Shown here: positions 43,827 to 52,391 of the stretch, piece after piece
Numbering within the stretch: the stretch's first letter is position 1
Layout: each line of letters begins with the position of its first letter
NCBI RefSeq assembly: GCF_900129305.1
Contig: NZ_FQVB01000022.1
Span: forward strand, 16,631-80,630
Source of the DNA: Desulfacinum infernum DSM 9756
Lineage (GTDB): Bacteria; Desulfobacterota; Syntrophobacteria; Syntrophobacterales; DSM-9756
Length of the DNA stretch: 64,000 bases
Direction of reading: 5' to 3'
The notes under the pieces: generated by a model
Database searches by the model: none
The model's input: only the letters and a program-made list of their open reading frames with translations
Told to the model about the DNA's origin: nothing
Position numbers and translations under genes: made by a program

Positions 43827-45503
43827 ATGACGGACTGCACCCTTGTGATTGCCGGAAGCGCCGGTGAAGGCATCCAGACCATCGGGAACGTACTGGCCGA
43901 TGCCTTGTCCGCCCACGGCTATGCCGTCTTCACCTGGCAGGAATACGAATCCCGCGTCCGCGGCGGGCAGAACACCTACACCATCCGGGTTCGGGAGGAC
44001 CCGTGCAACGCGCCCACCTGGGAAGCGGACATCCTCCTGTGCCTCAACAAGGGCGCCTACGAAAAGTCCTCCGGGAGGCTGAAGGACGGCGGCATCCTGC
44101 TGGCGGAGGAGCCCTACGGGGACGGAACCCTCGTGGTTCCGTTCAAGGCCATGGCCAAGGAAAAACTGGGGCGCGTCATCTACGCCAACACCATCGCCGT
44201 GGGCGCCCTGGCGGGGGTTCTCGGGATGGAGCGGGACGCTTTGGAAGATGTGCTGGGCCGGGAGTTCGCCGCCAAGGGCCCGGAAGTGCTGAAGGCCAAC
44301 CTGGAGGCGGCCCGGCTGGGCTACGACGCGGCCGATGCCGCCTGCCGGGACGTGTGCCCGTGGTCCTTTCCCAAGAGGGCGGGTTCCTACTACCTGGTGG
44401 CGGGAAATGAAGCCCTTCCCATGGGCGCGGTGCGGGCCGGCTGCCGGTTCATCGCCGCCTATCCCATGACCCCTTCCACCGGAGTGATCACCTTTCTGGC
44501 CAAGCGGTCGGAAGAGCTGGGCATCTTTTGCGAGCAGGCGGAAGACGAAATCGCCGCCGTCAACATGGCGCTGGGGGCGAGCTTCGCTGGCGCGCGGGCC
44601 ATGACCACCACCTCCGGCGGAGGATTCGCGCTCATGGTGGAAGGCATCAGCCTGTCGGGCATGACGGAGGTGCCGGTGGTGATCGTGCTGGCCCAGAGGC
44701 CCGGGCCGGCCACGGGCCTTCCCACCCGGACCGCCCAGGGGGATCTGCTCTTCGCCGTCCACGCCGGCCACGGGGAATTTCCCAAGGCGGTGCTGGCTCC
44801 GGCGGATCCCAAGGACGCCTTCCACAAGATGGTTCGAGCCTTCAACCTGGCCGACCGGTTCCAGATCCCGGTGATCGTGATGAGCGATCAGTTCCTGGCC
44901 GATTCCCGGTTCAGCATCGAGGATTTTGAGATCGACCGGAGCGGGCCGGAATCCTTCCTGGCCGATCCGGCGGACTTCGAGATCTACAAGCGATACGCCG
45001 TCACGGAAGACGGCGTATCGCCGCGCCTCGTCCCCGGAGAGAGCCGCCACCTGGTGGCCGCCGACAGCGACGAGCACGACGAATGGGGCCACATCACGGA
45101 GGACCTGGCCGAAACGGTTCCCGCCATGGTGGAAAAAAGGCTTCGAAAGGCGGAACATCTGCGCCGGGCCATGGAGCCCCCGGAAGCCTACCGGGTGGAT
45201 GACGCCCGGGAGATCTTCTGTTCCTGGGGATCGTCCCGGGGTGCGGTGCGGGAGGCCGTGGACCTGCTCCGGGAAGAAGGCGCGCCGGTGGGCATGCTCC
45301 ACTGGACCGAACTCTGGCCTCTCGCCGCCGTGACCTTCCCGGAGGGAGCCCGGCTCTGGACGGTGGAAAACAACGCCACGGCCCAGCTGGCTTCCCTCCT
45401 TCGCATGGGCCTGGGAGTCACCATCGACCGATGGATCCTTCGAAGCGACGGGCTGCCCCTCACCGCCCGATTCATCAGGAGGGCCTACCATGAACGTGCC
45501 TGA
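43827..45503 (+). CDS. 2-oxoacid:ferredoxin oxidoreductase, fused gamma-alpha subunit
   Basis: A CoA-dependent oxidative decarboxylation enzyme linking 2-oxoacids to ferredoxin. It has 558 residues: an N-terminal gamma domain (about 1-180, AGSAGEGIQTIGNVLADAL) fused to an alpha/pyrimidine-binding domain (about 195-450, AAYPMTPSTGVITFL) and a C-terminal domain II. This is the layout of KorA-type enzymes; the substrate (2-oxoglutarate or a branched-chain oxoacid) is not decided by sequence alone. No ferredoxin-like delta subunit is adjacent. AAGGAG precedes the ATG at 43827. The end overlaps the beta subunit by 14 bases. Confidence 0.9.
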   Translation: MTDCTLVIAGSAGEGIQTIGNVLADALSAHGYAVFTWQEYESRVRGGQNTYTIRVREDPCNAPTWEADILLCLNKGAYEKSSGRLKDGGILLAEEPYGDGTLVVPFKAMAKEKLGRVIYANTIAVGALAGVLGMERDALEDVLGREFAAKGPEVLKANLEAARLGYDAADAACRDVCPWSFPKRAGSYYLVAGNEALPMGAVRAGCRFIAAYPMTPSTGVITFLAKRSEELGIFCEQAEDEIAAVNMALGASFAGARAMTTTSGGGFALMVEGISLSGMTEVPVVIVLAQRPGPATGLPTRTAQGDLLFAVHAGHGEFPKAVLAPADPKDAFHKMVRAFNLADRFQIPVIVMSDQFLADSRFSIEDFEIDRSGPESFLADPADFEIYKRYAVTEDGVSPRLVPGESRHLVAADSDEHDEWGHITEDLAETVPAMVEKRLRKAEHLRRAMEPPEAYRVDDAREIFCSWGSSRGAVREAVDLLREEGAPVGMLHWTELWPLAAVTFPEGARLWTVENNATAQLASLLRMGLGVTIDRWILRSDGLPLTARFIRRAYHERA

Positions 45504-46359
45504 TCCCTTCAAGAACGACGTGGAAATCCAGTGGTGTCCGGGTTGTCCCAACTTCGGGATCCTGACGGCCCTGAAAGGGGCTTTCCGGGACCTTCGGTTG
45601 GAACCCCACCAGGTGTGTCTGGTTTCCGGTATCGGCCAGGCGGCCAAGCTCCCCCACTACCTGCGATGCAACTTTTTCAACGGCCTTCACGGCCGCGCCC
45701 TTCCCGTGGCCCTGGGAATCCATGCGGCCAACCCCGCCCTCACCACGGTGGTGACCACCGGAGAAGGCGACTGCTACGGCGAGGGAGGAAACCACCTGCT
45801 GCACGCCTTGCGCCGCAACCCCGACATCACCGTGGTGGTGCACAACAACGAGATCTACGCCCTCACCAAGGGCCAGGGATCCCCCACGACGCCGGTGGGG
45901 GAAGTCCGGAGCCTCCAGGTGCACGGGGTGGAGGCGGCGCCGCTCAACATGCCGGCCGTGGCCGTGCTCCACGACGCTGCCTTCGTGGCCAGGGGATTTG
46001 CGGGGGATCCCGATCACCTGAAGGATCTGCTGGCGGAAGCGGTGCGCTGCCCCGGCCTTTCCCTGGTGGAGGTGATCCAGCCGTGCATCACGTGGGTCCG
46101 CCGGCCGGTGAGCTGGTACAAGGAGCGGTTGTGGCCCGTGCCTCCCGGATACGATCCCGGGGACAAGGACGCTGCCCTGCGCGTGCTCGCCGGCGATGAC
46201 GGGCGGTTCGTCACGGGCATCCTCTACCGCGGGCCCAAACGGCCCCTGTTCGGCGAGCGATTTCGCCGCGAAACGGGAGACGAGCCTTTGGTCCGCCGGG
46301 GATTTCCGCCGAAGAGCTCGATTTCGGCTCTGCTCGACAATTTCCGCATGGGCGAGTAA
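45490..46359 (+). CDS. 2-oxoacid:ferredoxin oxidoreductase, beta subunit
   Basis: The thiamine-diphosphate-binding subunit paired with the upstream gamma-alpha protein. In the 289-residue protein WCPGCPNFGI (with cluster-type cysteines), the TPP motif beginning GEGDCYGEGGNH and ending in the HNNEIYALT segment, and GQGSPTTP are family signatures. The single [4Fe-4S] cluster would pass electrons straight to a soluble ferredoxin. The 14-base overlap shows tight coupling of the two subunits. Confidence 0.92.
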   Translation: MNVPDPFKNDVEIQWCPGCPNFGILTALKGAFRDLRLEPHQVCLVSGIGQAAKLPHYLRCNFFNGLHGRALPVALGIHAANPALTTVVTTGEGDCYGEGGNHLLHALRRNPDITVVVHNNEIYALTKGQGSPTTPVGEVRSLQVHGVEAAPLNMPAVAVLHDAAFVARGFAGDPDHLKDLLAEAVRCPGLSLVEVIQPCITWVRRPVSWYKERLWPVPPGYDPGDKDAALRVLAGDDGRFVTGILYRGPKRPLFGERFRRETGDEPLVRRGFPPKSSISALLDNFRMGE

Positions 46360-46420
46360 AAAAGGGCGATGTGCTGGATTGTGGTGGTTTCTTTCAACCC
46401 CGGAAAGAGGAGGAAGACGC

Positions 46421-46843
46421 ATGAAGCGGATCTTGTGTGTGCTGATGGCGGTGGGCATGGTGACGGCGCTGGGCTGCGCCAAGAAGGGTCCGGAAGAGGC
46501 GGCCAAGAACTTCCTGGAGAAGCAGATCGTGGCCAAGCACAAGGGCATCACCATGGACGCCTCCAAGTTGTCCTACAAGGTGGTGGAACAGGGCGAAGAC
46601 ACGGCGGTGGTGGCGGTGACGGGAACCATCGAGGTGGACGCCCAAATCCCTCTGGTCAAGAAGGGCGGTTCCTGGGTCGTGGGCCAGAAGGAGGCGGCAC
46701 AGGAAAAGGCGGGCGCGGCCCCGGCCCACATGAAGGCGTCCGAAGCCAAGGCTCCGGCGAAGCATGAACCCGCCAAAGCCGAACACGCTCCCAAGAAGGA
46801 AGTGCCCAAGGCCGAAAGCGGCCATCACGGCGAGCATTCCTAA
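46421..46843 (+). CDS. Small lipoprotein with His/Lys/Ala-rich tail, unknown function
   Basis: A 140-residue lipoprotein. The signal peptide has a VTALGC lipobox with Cys19 as lipidation site. A compact domain (about 25-85), with alternating strands such as YKVVEQGEDTAVVAVTGTIEV, recalls small DUF4878-like lipoproteins. The last 45 residues are low complexity, rich in Ala, Lys, Glu and His, and may bind metal. GAGGAGGAAG precedes the ATG. It lies 61 bases after the oxidoreductase genes; a functional link is not shown. Confidence 0.78.
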   Translation: MKRILCVLMAVGMVTALGCAKKGPEEAAKNFLEKQIVAKHKGITMDASKLSYKVVEQGEDTAVVAVTGTIEVDAQIPLVKKGGSWVVGQKEAAQEKAGAAPAHMKASEAKAPAKHEPAKAEHAPKKEVPKAESGHHGEHS

Positions 46844-47223
46844 AACCTGTCCGACAAAGACTCTCCGACTCACAAGGCCGGTGAATTTCCGTTTTCTTCG
46901 TAGCCGCCGGGCTTCAGCCCCGCGGGAAGCCGGCGCTCTTTTCGCGCAATGGCCGGTGAGGTGGGAGCTGCCGGGCAGGACCGCCTCGCGAACCTTCCTG
47001 CACGGCACGATCCTTTCTCAACGCACGGCGCGCCGTGGGGGCGAAGCACGATTCGCCCCGCCGAAGCGTATCCAACTCTTGCGTAGGGGCGGGGTTTATC
47101 CCCGCCCGCTGATCGCGCGATGTTGGAAAATTGAATCCGCCCGGGTTTCCCGAAATCCACTCGTGGGGGAGGCCCTTGCGCCCGCCCGAACACGGGCCGA
47201 CATGGGATGAGAGACTGACCGCC
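46844..47223. repeat. Repeat-rich intergenic region (family A copy 2 and relatives)
   Basis: 380 gene-free bases. A GGGCTTCAGCCCCGCGGGAA unit lies at about 46909-46928, a GGGGGCGAAGCACGATTCGCCC palindrome (arms GGGGCGAA/TTCGCCCC) at about 47036-47058, and a family A palindrome at 47083-47109. The first bases after the lipoprotein stop (CCTGTCCGACAAAGA) resemble the end of the element at 5666. Confidence 0.65.
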
Positions 47224-47649
47224 ATGTCGCTTAAAGAAAAAATCTCCCAGCTGCTTGAAACGGAAATGACCCGGACGCCCTCGGGCATCCTTGCCGTCTA
47301 TCTCTTTGGGTCATGCGCCGCCGGAACGCAGACCAAGGATTCCGACGTGGATCTGGGATTCCTTTTCCGGGAACGGCACTACCGCGCCGATCCCCTGGAA
47401 GCCTTCGAGGATGCCTGTTTCATCGCAGCGAAGATCGGCGATCGTCTGGGTCGAAGAACCGACGTGGTGGTGCTGAACGGCGCATCCCTTGAACTTTCCT
47501 TCGAAATCGTCACCACGGGCACATGCCTCTACCAGACGGACGAGGACGAAAGGCTTCTCTATGAGGCCAAGATCATGGGCCTGTGGTTTGATTTCAAGCC
47601 GTTCCTCGATCAGCTCCGCCAAGCGGCCCTGGTCCGTACCGAGTCCTGA
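47224..47649 (+). CDS. mntA: MntA-type nucleotidyltransferase antitoxin
   Basis: A minimal nucleotidyltransferase of 141 residues. The GS-x10-DxD motif is intact: Gly29, Ser30, Asp41 and Asp43 in the segment starting LFGSCAAG. In characterised type VII systems MntA AMPylates a Tyr near the active site of HepT and blocks it. The downstream hepT gene, 20 bases away, has that Tyr. The ribosome site is weak and a longer N terminus through the repeat region is rejected. The pair sits between repeats, like an accessory module. Confidence 0.85.
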   Translation: MSLKEKISQLLETEMTRTPSGILAVYLFGSCAAGTQTKDSDVDLGFLFRERHYRADPLEAFEDACFIAAKIGDRLGRRTDVVVLNGASLELSFEIVTTGTCLYQTDEDERLLYEAKIMGLWFDFKPFLDQLRQAALVRTES

Positions 47650-47669
47650 AGGACGAGAAAGCGGTATTC

Positions 47670-48101
47670 ATGAATTCGCTTGAACGGAAAATCAAGGAAG
47701 TCCAAGAGCGGCTCGAACGTTTGAGGGATGTGGCTGGGAAAGTGCGTTCTCTCGAAGACTTCAGGGCGTCTCGGGACTATCGCGATATCGTCGAGAGGAA
47801 CTTGCAGGTGGCCATCGAGGGATGCCTGGACATTGGGAAAATCATTATTTCCAGAAAAAAACTCAGGGCCCCCGAAGACAACAAGGGCGTCTTCATTGTG
47901 CTGGCGGAGGCCGGAATCCTCAGCAAAGGGGAACTCAAAACCTGGACGGCCATGGCGGGTATGCGCAACATTCTGGTTCACGGATATGACAAGATTGACG
48001 ACGAACAGCTCTACGGTGTCCTTCGAAGAAGGTTGGATGATTTTGAATCCTTCCTAAAGGAAATCCGCGTACGCTACCTGGCGAAACAGCCCGACTCCTG
48101 A
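47670..48101 (+). CDS. hepT: HepT-type HEPN ribonuclease toxin
   Basis: A 143-residue all-helical HEPN protein. The RNase motif R-x4-H-x-Y is present as Arg99, His104 and Tyr106 in MRNILVHGYD; the Tyr is the residue modified by MntA in studied systems. It probably acts on RNA as a dimer when not neutralised. The gene follows mntA on the same strand. A dispersed repeat starts 52 bases after it. Confidence 0.87.
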   Translation: MNSLERKIKEVQERLERLRDVAGKVRSLEDFRASRDYRDIVERNLQVAIEGCLDIGKIIISRKKLRAPEDNKGVFIVLAEAGILSKGELKTWTAMAGMRNILVHGYDKIDDEQLYGVLRRRLDDFESFLKEIRVRYLAKQPDS

Positions 48102-48152
48102 CCGGACATGGCGTTCGAGTCAGGATGAGCGGGTGGATGTATTGTGAAAGAG

Positions 48153-48184
48153 AACCGTGAATGAACGCATATGGACGCAAATGA
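48153..48184 (+). repeat. Dispersed repeat, copy 2
   Basis: CCGTGAATGAACGCATATGG followed by ACGCAAATGA matches the repeat at 10939-10970 with a few substitutions. It follows the mntA-hepT pair. Confidence 0.6.
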
Positions 48185-48210
48185 AGATGACTGGTGTGTG
48201 GGAGCGGCGC

Positions 48211-49149
48211 TCACTGCGGCGGTAGGACCTCCACGGCGATTTGGGGAAGGAGCTCTTCCACGGTCTGGCGGTGGCAGAGTTCGGTGCCGGGGGTCATGGC
48301 GGTGGCCGTGCCGGCGGCGCAGGCCAGACGAACGCACTCTTCCAGGCTCTGCCGTCTGGAATGGGCCAGGATGAAGCCGGCCACCGCGGAATCGCCCGCC
48401 CCCACCGTGGAATCCACCTGCACCGCGGGGCCTACGGCCTGAATGGCAGGTCCCTCCGCACCGGAAAGGATCAGGCCGTCCTTTCCGCGGGAAACCAGCA
48501 CCAAGGGCACGCCCCGGCGGTGGATCTCCCGGCACGCGGCCAGGATCTCCTCTTGGGAGGAGACGTCCCGGCCCACCAGGCGGCTCAGTTCGTGCCGGTT
48601 TGGCTTGATGCAGTGGGGCCGGTAGTTCAGGGCCTCCCGAAGCGCCTCCCCGTCGGCGTCCAGCATGACGAACGCCCCCTTCTTCCGGGCCGCCAGCACC
48701 AGCTGGCCGTACACGTTGGGAGAAACCCCGCGGGGCAGGCTGCCGCTCAGGACCATGTACTCCATGTCCGGCAGCCGGAGGATCTGGTGGTAGAGCTCCC
48801 CGATCTCCGCCGCCCGCACCTCGGGGCCACCGGCGCTCAAGACGAACTGTCGCCCTGTTTCCGCTTCCTTCACGATGATGTTGGTGCGGGTTTCCCCGCC
48901 GATGCGCACGAAGTCGGTGAGCACGCCCGCATTGATGAGCAGCCCCTCCAGGTGGGACCCGTCGTAGCCGCCCACGAAGCCCAGGGCCACGCTGTGGCCT
49001 TCCAGCTCCCGGATGACCCGGGAGACGTCGATCCCCTTGCCGCCCGCGTAGTAGGTCTCCTTTCGGATCCGCACGGTGTCGTCTTCCACGAGCCGGTCCA
49101 CCACCAGCGTTCGGTCCAGGGCGGGGTTGAGCGTCACGGTGTAGATCAT
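48211..49149 (-). CDS. PfkB-family hexose-phosphate kinase (1-phosphofructokinase-like)
   Basis: A ribokinase-fold sugar kinase of 312 residues. YAGGKGIDVSRVI (about 34-46) is the first PfkB signature; DSTVGAGDSAVAGFI (about 243-257), with the catalytic Asp in GAGD, is the second. Overall it fits the 1-phosphofructokinase/6-phosphofructokinase-2/tagatose-6-phosphate group. With no PTS genes visible, a 6-phosphofructokinase role in glycolysis is as plausible as a fructose-1-phosphate role. GAGGTGACCC precedes the ATG, eight bases after the gapN stop. Confidence 0.87.
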   Translation of the reverse strand: MIYTVTLNPALDRTLVVDRLVEDDTVRIRKETYYAGGKGIDVSRVIRELEGHSVALGFVGGYDGSHLEGLLINAGVLTDFVRIGGETRTNIIVKEAETGRQFVLSAGGPEVRAAEIGELYHQILRLPDMEYMVLSGSLPRGVSPNVYGQLVLAARKKGAFVMLDADGEALREALNYRPHCIKPNRHELSRLVGRDVSSQEEILAACREIHRRGVPLVLVSRGKDGLILSGAEGPAIQAVGPAVQVDSTVGAGDSAVAGFILAHSRRQSLEECVRLACAAGTATAMTPGTELCHRQTVEELLPQIAVEVLPPQ

Positions 49150-49157
49150 GGGTCACC

Positions 49158-50783
49158 TCAAAGCAGAAAGTCCGTGGAAAGGAAGCGCGACAGGCGCTCC
49201 CGCAGGATGGTTCGGATGAGGGCCTTGTCGGCTTCGTCGTCCCGGGCGGCCACCAGGGTGCGGATGGAAAAGGCCCTCAGGGCGTCGGCCACCGAAAGGG
49301 TCGATTCGGCGCTGTCCTTCCGTCCGGTGAAGGGAAACGTGTCCGGCCCCCTCTGGCACTGGCAATTGAGGTTGACACGGCACACCTGGTTGACCAGGGG
49401 GTCGATGAGTCGGGCCATCCGCTCGGGGTCGGTTCCGAAGAGGCTCAGCTGTTGGCCGTAGGGGGATTCGATCACGGCCCGCACCGGTTCTTCCAGGTCT
49501 TCGTAGGGAACCACGGGCAGCACGGGTCCGAACTGTTCTTCGTGGAAGAGCCGCATCCGGGCGTCCACCGGGTAGACCACCGCAGGCCGGAAGGCGGAGT
49601 AATGCCGGGATCCGCCCCCATCGTTGGTGACGCGGGCGCCCAGGGCCAGGGCATCGTCGATGAGGGACGCCAGATAGTCGGGTTTTCCCGGTTCCGCCAG
49701 GGGCGTGATCACGGGGTCTTCCCACGGCAGCCCCACGGGCACGGAGGAGACGGCGTCGCTCAAATCCCTCACGAACCTTTCCGCCAGGGACTTGTGCACA
49801 AAGAAGATCTTCAGGGCCGTGCACCGCTGCCCGTTGAACGAAAGGCCGCCCAGGACGCATTCCCGGACGGTCACCTCCAGGTCCGCGTCCGGCAGGATGA
49901 TGGCCGGGTTTTTGGCTTCCAGGCCCAGGACGCACCGCAACCGGTTCAGCTTGGGGTGGCGTTGCCTCAGGGAGTTGGCCACCCGGCTGGTGCCGATGAA
50001 GGCGAAGACGTTCACCTTGCCCGATTCCATGAGCGGCGGGATCACCCGGGATCCGGATCCCGTGACCATATTCACCACCCCCGGCGGGAAGGCGTCCCGA
50101 AAGGCTTCCAGGAGCGGTTCGTAGAGGAGACAGCCGTGCTTGGGCGGCTTGAAGACCACCGTGTTTCCCATGAGGAGCGCCGGGATGAGGGTGGCGAAGG
50201 TTTCGTTCAGCGGGTAGTTGAAGGGTCCCATGCACAGGGCCACCCCCAGGGGGGCGCGGCGGATCTGGGCCAGGAGGCCTTCCTGGAAGACGAACCGGGA
50301 AGACGCCCGGTCCAGGTCTTTCAGGGCGTCGATGGTGTCCCGGATATACTGGACCGTCCGCGTGAATTCCTTTTCCGCGTCTTTTCGGCTCTTGCAGATT
50401 TCCCACATGATGAGCCGAACCACCGGGTCTTTTCGGGCCACCATGCGGTGGACGAAGTCCTCCATGTGGCCCAGGCGTTCCGCAACGGGCAGGGTGGGCC
50501 AGGGGCCTCGTCCGTGGTCGTAGGCGCGGTGGGCGGCTTCCAGGCATTCCAGGGCCCGGTCCGCGTCCAGGTCGGGAACGTGGCCCAGGCTCACGGGTTC
50601 GGGGCTCCCGCCGTCCCCCGCCATGTGGATGGGGGACGACACGGGGGTCTGGGGGCCCGACCACGGGATCATGCGACCGTCGCACAGATAGATCCGTTGA
50701 TCCGTGAAGGACGGCCGGAACGGTTCGGGGATTTGGTCCTCGGATGTGAGGACCAGGTCTTCCAGGTCCTTGGACGGGTTCAT
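49158..50783 (-). CDS. gapN: NADP-dependent (non-phosphorylating) glyceraldehyde-3-phosphate dehydrogenase
   Basis: An aldehyde dehydrogenase oxidising glyceraldehyde-3-phosphate directly to 3-phosphoglycerate with NADP+, giving NADPH but no ATP. The 541-residue protein has Glu289 (LGLEAKNP) as general base and Cys321 (FNGQRCTALK) as nucleophile. The C-terminal NCQCQRGPDTFPF segment is typical of GapN rather than other ALDHs. Its start overlaps the DUF2062 stop as ATGA, and pfkB follows closely, so the chain encodes a short glycolytic branch together with membrane proteins. Confidence 0.88.
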   Translation of the reverse strand: MNPSKDLEDLVLTSEDQIPEPFRPSFTDQRIYLCDGRMIPWSGPQTPVSSPIHMAGDGGSPEPVSLGHVPDLDADRALECLEAAHRAYDHGRGPWPTLPVAERLGHMEDFVHRMVARKDPVVRLIMWEICKSRKDAEKEFTRTVQYIRDTIDALKDLDRASSRFVFQEGLLAQIRRAPLGVALCMGPFNYPLNETFATLIPALLMGNTVVFKPPKHGCLLYEPLLEAFRDAFPPGVVNMVTGSGSRVIPPLMESGKVNVFAFIGTSRVANSLRQRHPKLNRLRCVLGLEAKNPAIILPDADLEVTVRECVLGGLSFNGQRCTALKIFFVHKSLAERFVRDLSDAVSSVPVGLPWEDPVITPLAEPGKPDYLASLIDDALALGARVTNDGGGSRHYSAFRPAVVYPVDARMRLFHEEQFGPVLPVVPYEDLEEPVRAVIESPYGQQLSLFGTDPERMARLIDPLVNQVCRVNLNCQCQRGPDTFPFTGRKDSAESTLSVADALRAFSIRTLVAARDDEADKALIRTILRERLSRFLSTDFLL

Positions 50784-51340
50784 GGGGCAACTCCTTTCTT
50801 GTCCGCGGGGCCCTTCCCCGCCGCCCCCTCGCGGCGTTGCGCTTTCCTGGCGGCCCGTTCGTGGCGCAGGCGCTCGCGGGCCCGGCTGATCCGCGTCTTC
50901 ACCTTCTCCCGGTAACCCGTGACGGCGCGAAGCGCCAGCCAGTAGCCCAGAACCGCCAGGGGGAGCCCCACCACGAGGCCTCCCAGGGCCATGGCGCCCA
51001 GCACGTGGGGCGCCTTCGTGAGAACATAGACGAAGCCCTTGGTCTGCAGGGCCGCGCCGTGGTGAACGGCCTTTCCCAGGCTCAGCAGGCGGGCTCCCAC
51101 CCAGTAGTTGAGGGAATAGATGAGGGGGGCGGTCACGGGGTTGGTGATCCAGACCCCCGCTGCGGCGGCGATCTTGTTCCAGCCAAGCACGGCCGCCAGG
51201 AAGGCGGCCAGGACCATCTGCACGCCCAGGGTGGGCGTCATGCCCACCAGGATGCCCAAGGCGAATCCCAGAGCGATTTCGTGGGGATCGCCGTGGATCC
51301 GGACGAAGCGGTCGTAGAATCGGCGAAGCTTTTGGTTCAT
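50780..51340 (-). CDS. DUF2062 membrane protein
   Basis: A 186-residue protein with the DUF2062 pattern: an N-terminal amphipathic region, IALGFALGILVGMTPTLGVQ, WITNPVTAPLIY, and three to four membrane helices, then a very basic Arg/Lys-rich C-terminal tail. Its biochemical function is unknown; relatives lie near glycosyltransferase or envelope genes. It overlaps gapN by four bases and is 16 bases after the DUF389 gene. Confidence 0.85.
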   Translation of the reverse strand: MNQKLRRFYDRFVRIHGDPHEIALGFALGILVGMTPTLGVQMVLAAFLAAVLGWNKIAAAAGVWITNPVTAPLIYSLNYWVGARLLSLGKAVHHGAALQTKGFVYVLTKAPHVLGAMALGGLVVGLPLAVLGYWLALRAVTGYREKVKTRISRARERLRHERAARKAQRREGAAGKGPADKKGVAP

Positions 51341-51356
51341 GGCCCGGTCTTCTTCC

Positions 51357-52391
51357 TCACGGGGCCTCCTCGGCCGGCAGGGGGGTCTTGGTGTGCCAGA
51401 TGAGCACCAGGAGAAGCACCATCAGGGCCGCCCACACCAGGGCCGCCCAGATCCGCGCGTTCCGCGCTTTTTCCTGCTCCCACCACAGGGACGGGCGGAT
51501 GCCCATCACCCAAAAACAGAGTACGCAGGACAGGTTGATGCCGATGAGATTGGCGCAAAAGAGCAGGGCCGCCCGCCAGGCGTGGGCCGTATGTCCGGAT
51601 CCCAGCAGCAGACCGCAGGCGGTCAGGGGCGGCAGCAGGGCCACAGCCACCATGACGCCCACCAGGGCGGAAGCCATCCCGGTGGTCATGGCCAGGGCCC
51701 CGGCGGCCCCCGAGGCGAGAGCCAGCACCACGTCGCTCAGGGTCACGTAGGTCCTGGAGGCGATTTCCGGAAGACCGGGATCCGCCTGCAGAAACAGGCC
51801 GAAGGCGGCCGCGCTCGCCACGGCCGCCGCCGTCCCGATGGCCAGACTTGACACGGCGGACAAGGCTAACGCGCCGTCGCCCAACGTGGTGGCCATGGCC
51901 AGTGCCACGTTGGGACTCAGCAGCGGGGCGATGACCATGGCGCCCAAAACCACCACCTGACTCCCGCGCACCATGCCCACAGTGGCCACCACCACGGAAA
52001 GGACCACGAGAACCACATAGGCCAGGTTGGGGACGGTGGCCTGGGAAACGTCCGTGTAGAGTTCTTCCCGGCTGATCCGAAGGAGGCGGCTGTCCCAGAA
52101 CCGGCGGCCCGGTTCCGGCCGGGGATCGGCTCCCGCCTTCGGCTCTTCTTCCTCCCGGGGGAGCACCGCTTCCACCTCCAGCACCCAGGCTCGGAATTCG
52201 GGCAGAGCCTCGTAGTTCCGGTTGATCATCTCCAGGAGGGGTTCCACCGCTTCGGGGCTTGCAACCACGCGCACCAGCGCCAGTTGGTGGTCCAGAGGGG
52301 CCGCAAAGGCATCCTTGAAGCCCGCATCCCGGAGGGTCTGCAGGGCGAAGTCGCACACGTCCCGGGGAAGGGTCATCTCCACCAGCCTCAT
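51357..52391 (-). CDS. DUF389 (TIGR00341-type) membrane protein
   Basis: A 344-residue protein with a soluble ferredoxin-like N-terminal domain (about 1-75), an acidic linker, and six or seven membrane helices. The conserved VLGAMVIAPLLSPNVALA motif lies at about 150-167. The function of the family is not established to my knowledge. Its ATG overlaps the stop of the large MscS gene by four bases. Confidence 0.85.
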   Translation of the reverse strand: MRLVEMTLPRDVCDFALQTLRDAGFKDAFAAPLDHQLALVRVVASPEAVEPLLEMINRNYEALPEFRAWVLEVEAVLPREEEEPKAGADPRPEPGRRFWDSRLLRISREELYTDVSQATVPNLAYVVLVVLSVVVATVGMVRGSQVVVLGAMVIAPLLSPNVALAMATTLGDGALALSAVSSLAIGTAAAVASAAAFGLFLQADPGLPEIASRTYVTLSDVVLALASGAAGALAMTTGMASALVGVMVAVALLPPLTACGLLLGSGHTAHAWRAALLFCANLIGINLSCVLCFWVMGIRPSLWWEQEKARNARIWAALVWAALMVLLLVLIWHTKTPLPAEEAP

